Shown in pieces: positions 1-11,216 of a DNA stretch of 64,000 nt. Where the stretch lies: the NCBI GenBank assembly GCA_051530055.1, contig CM121341.1:7254001-7318000 (forward strand), given 5' to 3'. Within the stretch, counting starts at the first letter, position 1. Every line of letters begins with the position of its first letter. The translations under genes and the position numbers were made by a program. Under the pieces are notes generated by a model. The model saw only the letters and a program-made list of their open reading frames with translations. It had not been told where the DNA came from and ran no database searches. The DNA comes from Neoechinorhynchus agilis (Eukaryota; Acanthocephala).

Positions 1-329
1 CTAAATTCAGCAACGAACAATCTCGGCAAAAATTATATAAATTCATTAAATTATTCTCTAAGAATTCTTTGAAGTGTATTTGTCGAGATGTTTTAAGGAG
101 CTCTTAATGGTCAGGTTAAACTATCGAAATGACTGTAAATTCCTGCTTTACAAAATTCGAGTGAACGAAACTTGCGAACTAAGCGAATTTACCGTGCTGA
201 AACGAAATTCGAACGTTATCTTGTTTACATTACTTATAACTTGAAACAATTTTGGATACTTCTGTCATTATTTATTGTTCCCCTTATCTCTGAGAATAAC
301 TTACTGATTTTACTCTTGACCTCTGAAAA
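1..329. other. AT-rich DNA, no gene seen
   Basis: No open frame, splice pattern or repeat that I can support is visible here. Confidence 0.5.
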
Positions 330-590
330 GGACTAGGCCTTCTAGCAAGCTTGACACATTCATTTTAGTTATTCAGTATTGAAAAACTTTTCTTCGTGGC
401 TAATTCACGGGGAATCGACGTTATCCTTAAAGTTTTTCTTTATGATTGATCTTGTAAAACTTGTTTCCGTTAAAAATTATAACTAAATACTACCAATTTT
501 CCTGGATTTGTTGCACCTTTAGGAAATAAACAATACAGTAAAAAATTAGAAAATCTATAAAAATAGCACGGCATTTCAATGATCGGGTCA
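330..590. repeat. Duplicated satellite-flanking segment, copy 1
   Basis: This stretch is repeated, with small insertions, at about 5905-6235. Shared landmarks in the same order are TCTAGCAAGCTTG, CAGTATTGAAAAACT, GGGGAATCGAC, CTTGTAAAACTTGTTTCCGT and GGAAATAAACAATACAG. In both places it runs straight into the same 92-bp satellite, so flank plus array appear to have been copied as one unit, or the flank is part of a larger mobile or satellite-bearing element. Confidence 0.75.
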
Positions 591-1515
591 AAAATATTCA
601 TACAAAGGAGATAATTATTGTAGAACGCGGAGGTAGTATTAAAAATTGTTTCTAAAATTTAATTAAAAACTTTTCGAACTAAAAAAGTTTCATACAAAAA
701 TGAGATAATTATTGGAACGCGAAGGTAGTATTAAAAATTGTTTCTAAAATTTTATTAAAAATTTTTCGAACTAAAAGTTTCATACAAAAATGAGATAATT
801 ATTGTGGAACGCGGAGGTAGTATTAAAAATTGTTTCTAAAATTTTATTAAAAACTTTTCGAACCAAAAGTTTCATACACAAATGAGATAATTATTGTGGA
901 ACGCGAAGGTAGTATTAAAAATTGTTTCTAAAATTTTATTAAAAACTTTTCGAACCAAAAGTTTCATGCACAAATGAGATAATTATTGTGGAACGCGAAG
1001 GTAGTATTAAAAATTGTTTCTAAAATTTTATTAAAAACTTTTCGAACTAAAAGTTTCATACAAAAATGAGATAATTATTGTGGAACGCGAAGGTAGTATT
1101 AAAAATTGTTTCTAAAATTTTATTAAAAACTTTTCGAACCAAAAGTTTCATACAAAAATGAGATAAACGCGAAGGTAGTATTAAAAATTGTTTCTAAAAT
1201 TTTATTAAAACTTTAAAGCACAAATATTAAGAAGAATATTAAAAATTGTTTCTAAAATTTTATTAAAAACTTTTCGAACCAAAAGTTTCATACAAAAATG
1301 AGATAATTATTGTGGAACGCGAAGGTAGTATTAAAAATTGTTTCTAAAATTTTATTAAAAACTTTTCGAACTAAAAGTTTCATACAAAAATGAGATAATT
1401 ATTGTAGAACGCGGAGGTAGTATTAAAAATTGTTTCTAAAATTTTATTAAAAACTTTTCGAACCAAAAGTTTCATACACAAATGAGATAATTATTGTGGA
1501 ACGCAAAGGTAGTAT
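590..1515. repeat. Satellite A, about 92-bp unit, first array
   Basis: About ten tandem units with a period near 92 bp, recognisable by AACGCGAAGGTAGTATT followed by AAATTGTTTCTAAAATTTT and then TTTTCGAACCAAAAG. Units are nearly identical; around 1160-1245 there are shortened units. A second array of the same family lies at 6236-6966. No coding potential is conserved. Confidence 0.9.
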
Positions 1516-1954
1516 ATGAATTTCAAACTAGTCTCGCCGTCACCTGTAATGCCACAAACGTTTCGCTTTCCTCGCCCCCTCCCGGTTAATTGTTTATTTC
1601 ATGCAAATTGGCGTCTATTTTCTCGATCAATAATCAACAAAACCCTATTATGGAATAAATACGCCTGTATTAATCTTTGACAAGAACCAGCACACGATGC
1701 TTATGCTGCTTTCCTTGCTCCGTCTAAAGGATCGCATACGCCGCCCGTCTCTATGAGAACATCAGACATCACAACTGCCACCCAGCTCGTTAGCACGTCT
1801 TATTCCTCCGATCGACATTCCTTTCCAAGTCAGTTTCGTACGGTTCCGTGTCTTCTTTAACTCATCTTCGCAATCCCGTCACCAAGCGACGGCAAGTGCA
1901 TTTCTCACCCCTCGAACACTCATTGAGTTTTGTGATAAACTTCAGGTGATTGTA
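1516..1954 (+). other. Non-repetitive stretch before TRIM exon 1 (5' UTR or promoter)
   Basis: Base composition becomes balanced here, unlike the satellites on the left. It ends with AAACTTCAG at 1937-1945, a good splice acceptor, ten bases before the ATG at 1955. So 1946-1954 may be the end of a spliced 5' UTR, and a further upstream exon may exist in this stretch. I cannot place one. Confidence 0.35.
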
Positions 1955-2223
1955 ATGACCTCGCCGACACTGGTCAGAAGACAAGATAACATCTCATCGG
2001 CACCGATCGCCATAACGCCACTATCTCTTCTGCAAACAAACTGTCCGAGTCTCGTGTCTACACAACAAATCAAAGCAATACAAGAGCAATGTTCGGCATC
2101 ACAATCTCAAAAAAGAAACGCTGATGATCGAGATAATTTGCTTTCAGTCCGTTGCTGCAGGTGCTCGGCTAACATACAAATGAGGAACGAAGCAGAACCA
2201 AAGAGCTTTCAACAAACTAACAG
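1955..2223 (+). CDS. Candidate first coding exon of the TRIM-NHL gene
   Basis: An open frame starts at ATG 1955 and runs 89 codons plus two bases to a clean donor (AACAG|GTATTT, donor at 2224). The encoded segment is Ser/Gln/Asn-rich and has no recognisable domain. The link to the main exon at 11217 is inferred: the donor leaves codon phase 2 (AG), and the acceptor at 11216 opens with one base (G) followed by an in-frame stretch leading into the RING domain, giving an Arg codon across the junction. The phase match and the open frame on both sides are seen in the sequence; that they belong to one transcript is inference. It could instead be an exon of a different gene. Confidence 0.5.
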
Positions 2224-3322
2224 GTATTTTTGTTTTATGATTTCGAATAATTTCGATAAACTAATAACCCGTGGCTGCTTTTCGAAAGATTAGAGTGTGC
2301 CCGAGGAATCCTTCTTGTAGACGACTGGCTACAATTCCATTATTTCTAATTGAATTTTAGGGATTTTAGAAGAAAATGTTGCACTATTATAGTATATAAA
2401 TATCCTTTTGCTTTTCAGACGTTAGACATAGAAATATAAAACCAAATTTTACCACGACTACTCAAGTACTTTTTCAACTTTGTGAGATATTTAATCTTGA
2501 TTACAAGATTTTTATATTTGTCGATTTGGCATATTTACTCGCTGAATAGCCTGAAACGTGAACTTTAAAACTAGATAATCATTATTTTTTGTGGCGTTAA
2601 CCATCAACGATTTAAACTGTAGTAACCGCACAGTTTATTTCGAATAATTTCAATTTTATCCATCATAGGCGTTCTATATAGGTCCACAGCCCGTTAATCT
2701 TTAAAACTAATTTAAAGTAGTGAAACTAGATTTGGTGGTATCTGCATAGGTCAGCCATAAAAGCCCTATTCATCAATCCAATTTATGCTACTAGAGAATG
2801 TCTTCTCAGGTGTCTGACATGGTAAGATAAATCTCCAATGCAAGTTGACTGAAGCACCCTGTCAATTCGATGGTCCTTTCGCGCAGTTATAAAGATAAGA
2901 CCGTTTAAGTATTATTCGCTTGATCGACAAACAGGAGATGAAATGCGACTATGGACAGCGGGTGATAATGATTTGTATAGTCGCTGGAATTCTAGACAGC
3001 TATTTTACTTCAAAAGGGTACGCTGGAGCGTGCTCCTAACTTCCTATTTTGATTAAGACTTATTTTTAATCTTCTGAAACTCAGCTTAAATATGTGACGA
3101 TGATCAACATGATTTAAGGGTTATTTATTTTAAACATAGCATTGTAAAACTTCAAGATTCGAATTTCACGAAAGTTTTCTATGGCCGAAATGATACGTGT
3201 GTCGCATTTCTTACTAGTGGCACAATTGGACATTAAAGAAATTCGGTGCATTGTCTTAATGACACTCAGTTTATGAACTAAAATGGAAATTTAGCAGAAA
3301 TCTCGTATATTTGAGACTAGAT

Positions 3323-4875
3323 TTACAAAAAGAACAGCCTATAATTTTAAAACTCATTGATATTGTAAATTTTTAAGCTGCAAACGAGCTGATTGTTGCT
3401 TTAAAGAATCATCTCTCCTTACTCTAGGACTACATTTACAAAAAGAACAGCCTATAATTTATAAAACTCATTAATATTGTAAATTTTTAAGCTGCAAACG
3501 AGCTGATTGTTCCTTTAAAGAATCATCTCTCCTTACTCTAGGACTACATTTACAAAAAGAACAGCCTATAATTTATAAAACTTATTAATATTGTAAATTT
3601 TTAAGCTGCAAACGAGCTGATTGTTGCTTTAAAGAATCATCTCTCCTTACTCTAGGACTACATTTACAAAAAGAACAGCCTATAATTTATAAAACTTATT
3701 AATATTGTAAATTTTTAAGCGGCAAACGAGCTGATTGTTGCTTTAAAGAATCATCTCTCCTTACTCTAGGACTACATTTACAAAAAGAACAGCCTATAAT
3801 TTATAAAACTCATTGATATTGTAAATTCTTAAGCTGCAAACGAGCTGATTGTTCCTTTAAAGAATCATCTCTCCTTACTCTAGGACTACATTTACAAAAA
3901 GAACAGCCCATAATTTATAAAACTCATTGATATTGTAAATTCTTAAGCTGCAAACGAGCTGATTGTTCCTTTAAAGAATCATCTCTCCTTGCTCTAGGAC
4001 TACATTTACAAAAAGAACAGCCCATAATTTATAAAACTCATTGATATTGTAAATTTTTAAGCTGCAAACGAGCTGATTGTTCCTTTAAAGAATCATCTCT
4101 CCTTACTCTAGGACTACATTTACAAAAAGAACAGCCTATAATTTATAAAACTCATTGATATTGTAAATTCTTAAGCTGCAAACGAGCTGATTGTTCCTTT
4201 AAAGAATCATCTCTCCTTACTCTAGGACTACATTTACAAAAAGAACAGCCTATAATTTATAAAACTTATTAATATTGTAAATTTTTAAGCTGCAAACGAG
4301 CTGATTGTTGCTTTAAAGATTCATCTCCCCTTACTCAGGACTACATTTACAAAAAGAACAGCCTATAATTTATAAAACTCATTGATATTGTAAATTCTTA
4401 AGCTGCAAACGAGCTGATTGTTCCTTTAAAGAATCATCTCTCCTTACTCTAGGACTACATTTACAAAAAGAACAGCCTATAATTTATAAAACTCATTGAT
4501 ATTGTAAATTTTTAAGCTGCAAACGAGCTGATTGTTGCTTTAAAGATTCATCTCTCCTTACTCTAGGACTACATTTACAAAAAGAACAGCCTATAATTTA
4601 TAAAACTCATTGATATTGTAAATTCTTAAGCTGCAAACGAGCTGATTGTTCCTTTAAAGAATCATCTCTCCTTACTCTAGGACTACATTTACAAAAAGAA
4701 CAGCCTATAATTTATAAAACTTATTAATATTGTAAATTTTTAAGCTGCAAACGAGCTGATTGTTGCTTTAAAGATTCATCTCTCCTTACTCTAGGACCAC
4801 GTTTACAAAAAGAACAGCCTATAATTTATAAAACTCATTGATATTGTAAATTTTTAAGCGGCAAACGAGCTGATT
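3323..4875. repeat. Satellite B, 114-bp unit
   Basis: About 13 to 14 units, period 114 bp (AAGCTG at 3375, 3489 and 3603). Landmarks are ACAAAAAGAACAGCCTATAA, then GCTGCAAACGAGCTGATTG, then AATCATCTCTCCTTACTC. Units differ by a few substitutions that recur in groups (TTGCTTT against TTCCTTT; CATTGATATTG against TATTAATATTG), which hints at multi-unit copying. A decayed half unit resumes at 5089 beyond the inserted element. Confidence 0.9.
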
Positions 4876-5088
4876 TTTTTTACGCCCTTTAATAGTTTAT
4901 TCTGAATGGTTACTTTTCTTTACATTCACCACCTCCCCCCGAATTCCAGCTTTTGTCCTTCCTCGACCGTCGCCATCACGCTGGCAGCATTGCCCCGTTG
5001 TACTGCTAGCGAGATATTTTGTCGAAGGAATACGCCTGCTCTTGAGTCTCCGGTTGCCTCTCTCAATTTCTTCGAGGACTTATTACTA
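4876..5088 (-). mobile_element. 5'-truncated LINE tail inserted in satellite B
   Basis: Read on the minus strand, an open frame ends with the motif TGDSRAGVFLRQNISLAVQR, then a short tail and a stop, followed by about 35 bp and an A-run (the T-run at 4875-4883) where satellite sequence resumes. The same protein tail recurs at 13690-13925 and, more decayed, at 18630-18835. Similar tails end many animal non-LTR reverse transcriptases as I remember them. Only the 3' end is present, as expected for 5'-truncated retrotransposition, and the element splits the satellite array, so it is younger than the array. The family assignment is inference. Confidence 0.55.
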
Positions 5089-5904
5089 TTGTAATCTTTT
5101 AAGCGACAAAAAGCTAATTGCTGCTTTAAAGAATCATCTTCTTACCTCTTAGACAAGATTTACAAAAAACTAAATTTTTTAGGCGGCAAACAAACCTAAT
5201 GACCTTTAGAATTAGATTTACAGGAACTTGCTCAATACTTTTGGTTCTAAGTGATTTGGGAGGTTGACTTCAATTCTTAGACCTGAATATAATCAATACT
5301 TGTAGAGGTCATCAATTCGTGTTCGGTGATCTTGGCAATTCGATTTCCATTGAGTACTTTTAAGTAGCTATCTGCTTATGCACTCGTCTGAAATCCGTTC
5401 TCGTTTTGATGAATAAGTTTTACTGGATCTAGAATCTAGCTATCGTTTTATTTTCCCGATATTATTATGCTTGTAATTGAGCACAATCTGAAAATCTATA
5501 AGATCGAACGCTCCGATTTAAAAAAATCGTGATAGCAAGTTGTTTCTTAATGTCTTCATCTTTACAATATTTCACTTTTTGACAAGTAGTTCGCTTCTCG
5601 TTGGATACTTTAAATGGATGAAGTAGCGTTTCTGACGGTTGCCCTTTTCCGAATAGAGCAACCTGATACAACGTGATTGTCCTCTTTGACCTTATTCTCC
5701 CCCGTCAACCTTTTATGTTCCTGATATAAATTCTTCGTCTAGTGAAACCGGAACAATTAGTTTTCCTCAAAGAATTGTTTTAAGTGAATCACAACAATTT
5801 TTCTGATTTTCTAATGCTAACTCCGATCCATAAAACCTGTAATATTTGGTCAAACTTTTGCTGCTTCGCTTGTTTTCGTCCGATTTTCAAAAGTAATAAC
5901 TTGT
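5089..5904. other. Decayed satellite B unit, then sequence without a visible gene
   Basis: 5089-5190 still resembles satellite B (ATTGTAATCTTTTAAGCG, GCTTTAAAGAATCATC). From 5190 to 5904 I see no open frame, splice pattern or repeat that I can support. Confidence 0.4.
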
Positions 5905-6235
5905 TAAAAAGGATTAGGTTTCTAGCAAGCTTGGCAACTTAAAAATGGGTAATTAATAGGCAAATAATAAAATTGCGAGTCAGTAATAAGTTCTTTAATT
6001 CAGTATTGAAAAACTGGCCTGCGCCGATGAATAGGGGCGTCGAAGAAACTATAAATTATGTATGCTCTTAAAAAAAATTCATGGGGAATCGACTTTATCC
6101 TTAAAGTTTTTCTTTATATGAGTGATCTTGTAAAACTTGTTTCCGTTGAAAATTATGATTTGTTGCACCTTTAGGAAATAAACAATACAGTAAAAAATTA
6201 GAATATCTATAAAAATACCACGACATTTCAATGAT
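5905..6235. repeat. Duplicated satellite-flanking segment, copy 2
   Basis: This matches 330-590 in order of landmarks, with an extra segment around 5940-6080. It leads directly into the second satellite A array, as copy 1 leads into the first. Confidence 0.75.
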
Positions 6236-6966
6236 CGGGTCAAAAATATTCATACAAAGCTGATAATTATTGTAGAACGCGGAGGTTGTATTAAAAATTG
6301 TTTCTAAAATTTGAACCGTTAGAAAATAAACAATACAGTAAAAATTTAGAAAATCTATAAAAATAGTATGGCATTTCAATGATCGAACCAAAAGTTTCAT
6401 GCACAAATGAGATAATTATTCTAGAACGCGGAGGTAGTATTAAAAATTGTTTCTAAAATTTTATTAAAAATTTTTCGAACCAAAAGTTTCATACAAAAAT
6501 GAGATAATTATTGTGAAACGCGAAGGTAGTATTAAAAATTGTTTCTAAAATTTTATTAAAAACTTTTCGAACCAAAAGTTTCATACAAAAATGAGATAAT
6601 TATTGTAGAACGCGGAGGTAGTATTAAAAATTGTTTCTAAAATTTTATTAAAAATTTTTCGAACCAAAAGTTTCATACAAAAATGAGATAATTATTGTAG
6701 AACGCGAAGGTAGTATTAAAAATTGTTTCTAAAATTTTATTAAAAATTTTTCGAACTAAAAGTTTCATACAAAAATGAGATAATTATTGTGGAACGCGGA
6801 GGTAGTATTAAAAATTGTTTCTAAAATTTTATTAAAAACTTTTCGAACCAAAAGTTTCATACATAAATGAGATAAACGCGGAGGTAGTATTAAAAATTGT
6901 TTCTAAAATTTTATTAAAAAATTTTCGAACTAAGAGTTTTATACACAAATGAGATAATTATTGTAT
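6236..6966. repeat. Satellite A, second array
   Basis: Seven to eight units of the same 92-bp family as 590-1515, in the same orientation, about 4.7 kb from the first array. Part of the flank (AAATAAACAATACAGTAAAA) recurs inside the array at 6323-6340, so flank and unit were copied together at least once. Confidence 0.88.
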
Positions 6967-7924
6967 CAATATTACGATCCTTTCTAATTCCGTATAAAAA
7001 TCTTTTTTGAATTAGGATATTTCGTTAACAATGAATGCTGAAGCGAGGTTTCCTAGAGAAAAAATCTTTTCAGCTCTAAAATCTCGAAGGATTATCTCAT
7101 GATGAAGATATGGTTCATAGCTTAAAACAAAGAAATCCCAACGAATTTATCGAGAACTCGGTTACTCTTAACGACTGCTGTAAAAATTGGCGTCCGAAAA
7201 ACCCCGATTTAACACAATAATTATAAAATTTCGAATTTTTGATCTTTTCGCCATAAACCAAGGAAACCAAATCCTTTGCTACTAGGAATTAAATTCGGTT
7301 TTGGGTCTTAATTTAGTTTGGGGTTATTTGCAGCATTACTTACTCTGATTTTTACACAAAATCTTCATTTCTTAATCCATTTAATCTTCTACTGTTCTTC
7401 TACACCCCTTTGTCGATCAAAACGTTAGAGAATTTCTCTTGTCTAAAATTACAATTTTTCTTCTTATGTCTTGCGTCGGACGAGCAGCGTAGAAAACCCT
7501 TCATGTTATTATCGAAAACCAACACCGATTCTTCATCTCGAGGCCTTCACCTTTCATCATCTCGAGAGAGAGGATGTCAACAAGCATTTTACAAGGAGAT
7601 ACGACACTTTTGGATTTATTTGGTATCCTTTTTAATTTCATTCTGTTTTGCCTTTAATACAAATTCTCTCGATTTAATATTGCCGATTTTCGCTTATAAG
7701 GACAACGAAATCTCACGTAATCCCTACGCTTCCGTGGTCTCCAGTGATTTCATAACGAATACCGCTAATCAGGTCAATGCCGAGAAGTTCTCAAGTTTCC
7801 CATTTAACCAATGCTTCTTTAAACTTACTATTTTTAATAATGTTAAAATTAAAAATTCCTAGTATCATCCGCACTAATTATTGCTGCTTTTTAAGTTTTC
7901 CTAAAGATATGAAGGAATTTTTGA

Positions 7925-8850
7925 TTAAACAAGTTTTCAATCTATTGAGCTAAATTGTGTTTTTAAATGGAAAGATAAAAGATTTCCCCACCCAAATGTC
8001 CATTTCGAAAATCAAAACTTGATCACTTAAAGATTTTAATCTATTGAGCTAATTTTTGTTTTTAAATGGAAAAGATTTTCCACTCAAATGTCCATTTCGA
8101 AAACCAAAACTTGATCATTGAAGCGGCTTAAAAATCTAGTAGTATTTCAAAAGGTTTCAATCTATTGAGTTAATTTTTGTTTTTAAATGGAAAAGATTTC
8201 CCCACCCAAATGTCCATTTCGAAAACCAAAACTTGATCACTTAAAGATTTTAATCTATTGAGTTAATTTTTAAATGGAAAAGATTTTCCCACCCAAATGT
8301 CCATTTCGAAAACCAAAACTTGATCATTTAAAGATTTTAATCTATTGAGCTAATTTTTGTTTTTAAATGGAAAAGATTTTCCACTCAAATGTCCATTTCG
8401 AAAACCAAAACTTGATCATTGAAGCGTCTTAAAAATCTAGTAGTATTTCAAAAGGTTTCAATCTATTGAGCTAATTTTTGTTTTTAAATGGAAAAGATTT
8501 CCCCACCCAAATGTCCATTTCGAAAACCAAAACTTGATCACTTAAAGATTTTAATCTATTGAACTAATTTTTGTCTTTAAATGGAAAAGATTTTCCCACT
8601 CAAATGTCCATTTCGAAAACCAAAACTTGATCACTTAAAGATTTTAATCTATTGAGTTAATTTTTAAATGGAAAAGATTTTCCCACCCAAATGTCCATTT
8701 CGAAAACCAAAACTTGATCACTTAAAGATTTTAATCTATTGAGCTAATTTTTGTTTTTAAATGGAAAAGATTTTCCCACCCAAATGTCCATTTCGAAAAC
8801 CAAAACTTGATCATTGAAGCGGCTTAAAAATCAAGTAGTATTTCAAAAGA
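7925..8850. repeat. Satellite C, 90-93-bp unit with a 120-bp variant
   Basis: About nine to ten units marked by TTTTAATCTATTGAG, TTTTTAAATGG, CAAATGTCCATTTCG and CCAAAACTTGATCA. Most spacings are 90-93 bp, but at regular places (about 8120, 8420 and 8815) the unit is lengthened by some 28 bp carrying GCGGCTTAAAAATC and GTAGTATTTCAAAAG. The alternation of long and short units is a small higher-order repeat. Confidence 0.88.
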
Positions 8851-9840
8851 TTAATTTTTTGAGTGAAAATAAGCCGGACTCTGTCACTACGAAACCCTTG
8901 AAACATGCTCAACTTGTAACCGCGAGCCATTTGCTACTGCAATTTCATTTTCACATATTGATTACTTCGAATACTTTACCCGTTTTTCCTCGCTTATGCT
9001 CATAAATTTGATTTTAAACATTAGAATCAATTCTTTATAATAATATTCATTTGTTTCTACCAAAAACGAAGATTGATAAATTTCGAAAGTATACTCTCTT
9101 GGAAGTGTGGGGAATGTTATCACCGAGAAGATCTCACCTCAGTCATCTTGTGAGACGAAAATCTATTTATGCCTATCAGCTTTGTCGATAGTTTACAAGT
9201 CGCCGGGAATTGTGTCCAATGTCTCGGCGTTCGGGTGATGATCGAAGAATTTTTCATTGTTAAATAGTTTTTCTGCTCTTTCAAATGTGCCTTGTGAAAT
9301 TCAAAGTTATACTGAATCTGCCCCTAAAGTACGACCGCTTTCGGTACTCTAAAATGCAAATTTGAGCATTCGAGTAAACTATTTTTCGCATCGATTTTGA
9401 CCAGAAAAGTTCTAATCTGCGCAAAATGCCCTGAACAATACGGTTATAAGTATGTACCAATGCCCCAGTTGAATTTTATTCTGTTCAGCGTTATATTTCG
9501 TCCGTTTTGGTTGGACAACTTTGTTTACACCGATAAATGTAACCGGCTGAGCCACGTCTATGCTATTTGGGTATTCTTGTTATATTAATTTTTGGATACA
9601 AACATGGCTCCTTTCACTCCCCAAATCCTACTTTTCTCATATATTTTACCTTGAGGTGTCAAAAGACGTTATGAAGATCTGAAGAAAATATTGTTATTCT
9701 GCCCCGTTGCCAGAATTCCGTCCTTTGTTTTTTTTGGCACTATCGCCTACCATATAGAACCCGTCACTCGATCAACGACTACTAATACGTTTCGGTGAAC
9801 CGTTTTTTAGTGTTTTGACCCGATGAACAGTAGCAAGTGT

Positions 9841-10122
9841 TCAGTTAAAAGGTTTGAGATTCTCATTGTTTTTGTGGCACTCGCAATTGATCAACACCGT
9901 TCGTGATGCAGAAACAAAGCTCCATTTACTTAGCAAACGCTCCTGTTCGAGCGCATATTTGCTTTCTCGTGGTGCTATAACACTCTTCATTGTTCTTTGA
10001 AGACAACCAATACTTTCTTTGATAGGGAAGTGCTCTTGCATCTTAACTGTTAGATAGTATAAGAAATTCGGACACTCGTTTCGACTACACTGACCCCATG
10101 AATCCATACGATGTTTGGGCAT
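9841..10122 (-). CDS. Unrecognised minus-strand open frame inside the TRIM intron
   Basis: The frame runs 93 codons from an ATG at 10120-10122, with a second Met at codon 6. The product is hydrophilic with several Cys residues and no domain that I know. It lies opposite to the TRIM gene, so it would be a nested gene or an exon of one. No clear neighbouring exon or polyadenylation signal could be tied to it, and chance remains a good explanation. Confidence 0.2.
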   Translation of the reverse strand: MPKHRMDSWGQCSRNECPNFLYYLTVKMQEHFPIKESIGCLQRTMKSVIAPRESKYALEQERLLSKWSFVSASRTVLINCECHKNNENLKPFN

Positions 10123-11216
10123 AATAAATAGGACTATCTTAGCCGAAAACTCGAATTGTTTGTTTTTGAACTCTAGTAAGACTGATCATTAGATTAGGAT
10201 TTTATAGCATTTGTCCAAAGTGACCAATGGGATCTTGTATTGATTCCCACGTCGGCATCATTATCGTACACCGAAGGCATACTTTTAGCATTCTCTGGAG
10301 ATTAAAGATCTCTATTAGTATGGTAGACAGATGGCTTTATGAGCTCGGAATACATCTCTTGCCCCGGTCCATATGCATAATCTGGTCATTAGCCCTTTGG
10401 CTCCAGTTCCCGTTTCCATTTCATGAATCAATGAGCGTAACATGTTATGTAATTTTTTCCTCTCAAATCTTAAAATAAGAGGCAATGGACGCTACAAAAG
10501 ATGCGGGAAAATGAATTTTCTTTAGGCTCTCAATCTAGACCAACTGATTTTTCATCAGGAGAAGTGCGTGGTTTTTTTTACCATGGACTGTATTTCTTAA
10601 AGACTTTTCGTGTTGTAACTGTGCCTAAACTTCCGACATTTTCTAATCAAATGGTCATTAAAAGCGAAAATTAGAACCACTTCGACTCCTATCCTAATTA
10701 TTCATATCCTCAAATTGTTATCTTCAAACATTTATAGCTTTATACTTTCTAGAACACACTTTCATTCTTTAGCAATTCAAAATCGCTCTTTTCAAGTATG
10801 TAAATTTATTAAAGGATTTGCATTTACATGAATGCTGATTTTGAGTTTTATAACATTTCTGAAGAGTAAATAACGGATATTCTTAGGACATGTTGCAATG
10901 TCATTATGCCTTCTTCTTTGTTACAAGATTTTCTCATCCCGCTGCATTTGTCTTCTAGTCTTCATCATTGGTGCAAACAAGACGTTTCCAAACACAAAAA
11001 TGCAATCCTCTTAGGTTTCGCAAACCATTTACTCTTGGTACCAGTCACATATCAAAGTACTGAGAAAGAGTTAAACTTTTTCTAAGAGATCGTTTCGATC
11101 TCGATTGTCGGTTTTCCATTTTGAAAAAAAGCGACGATTTTTCCCTATGTAATCCGCCGCGTAATTCCGTGAAAGCAAACGCAAAACCTGCCCCGTTTCC
11201 CCAATTTCTATTTCAG

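Larger units (their letters stand above)
2224..11216 (+). other. Inferred 9-kb intron of the TRIM-NHL gene, full of repeats
   Basis: If exons 1955-2223 and 11217-13440 are joined, the intron is 8993 bp against 40-60 bp for most introns in this window. It contains satellite B (3323-4875), a retroposon tail (4876-5088), a second copy of satellite A (6236-6966) and satellite C (7925-8850). The stretches 2224-3320, 5190-5900, 6967-7925 and 8850-11216 show no gene that I can support, apart from the weak minus-strand frame at 9841-10122. Confidence 0.45.

Noticed and set aside
3323-4875. Tandem repeats as a possible CRISPR array
   Set aside because: Units are contiguous and near-identical over their whole length, with no variable spacers, and the genes are eukaryotic.
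7410-7862. A 150-codon plus-strand frame in the TRIM intron
   Set aside because: It begins at a TTG, has AT-driven composition and repetitive Phe/Ser runs, and lacks splice or polyadenylation context. I take it as chance.
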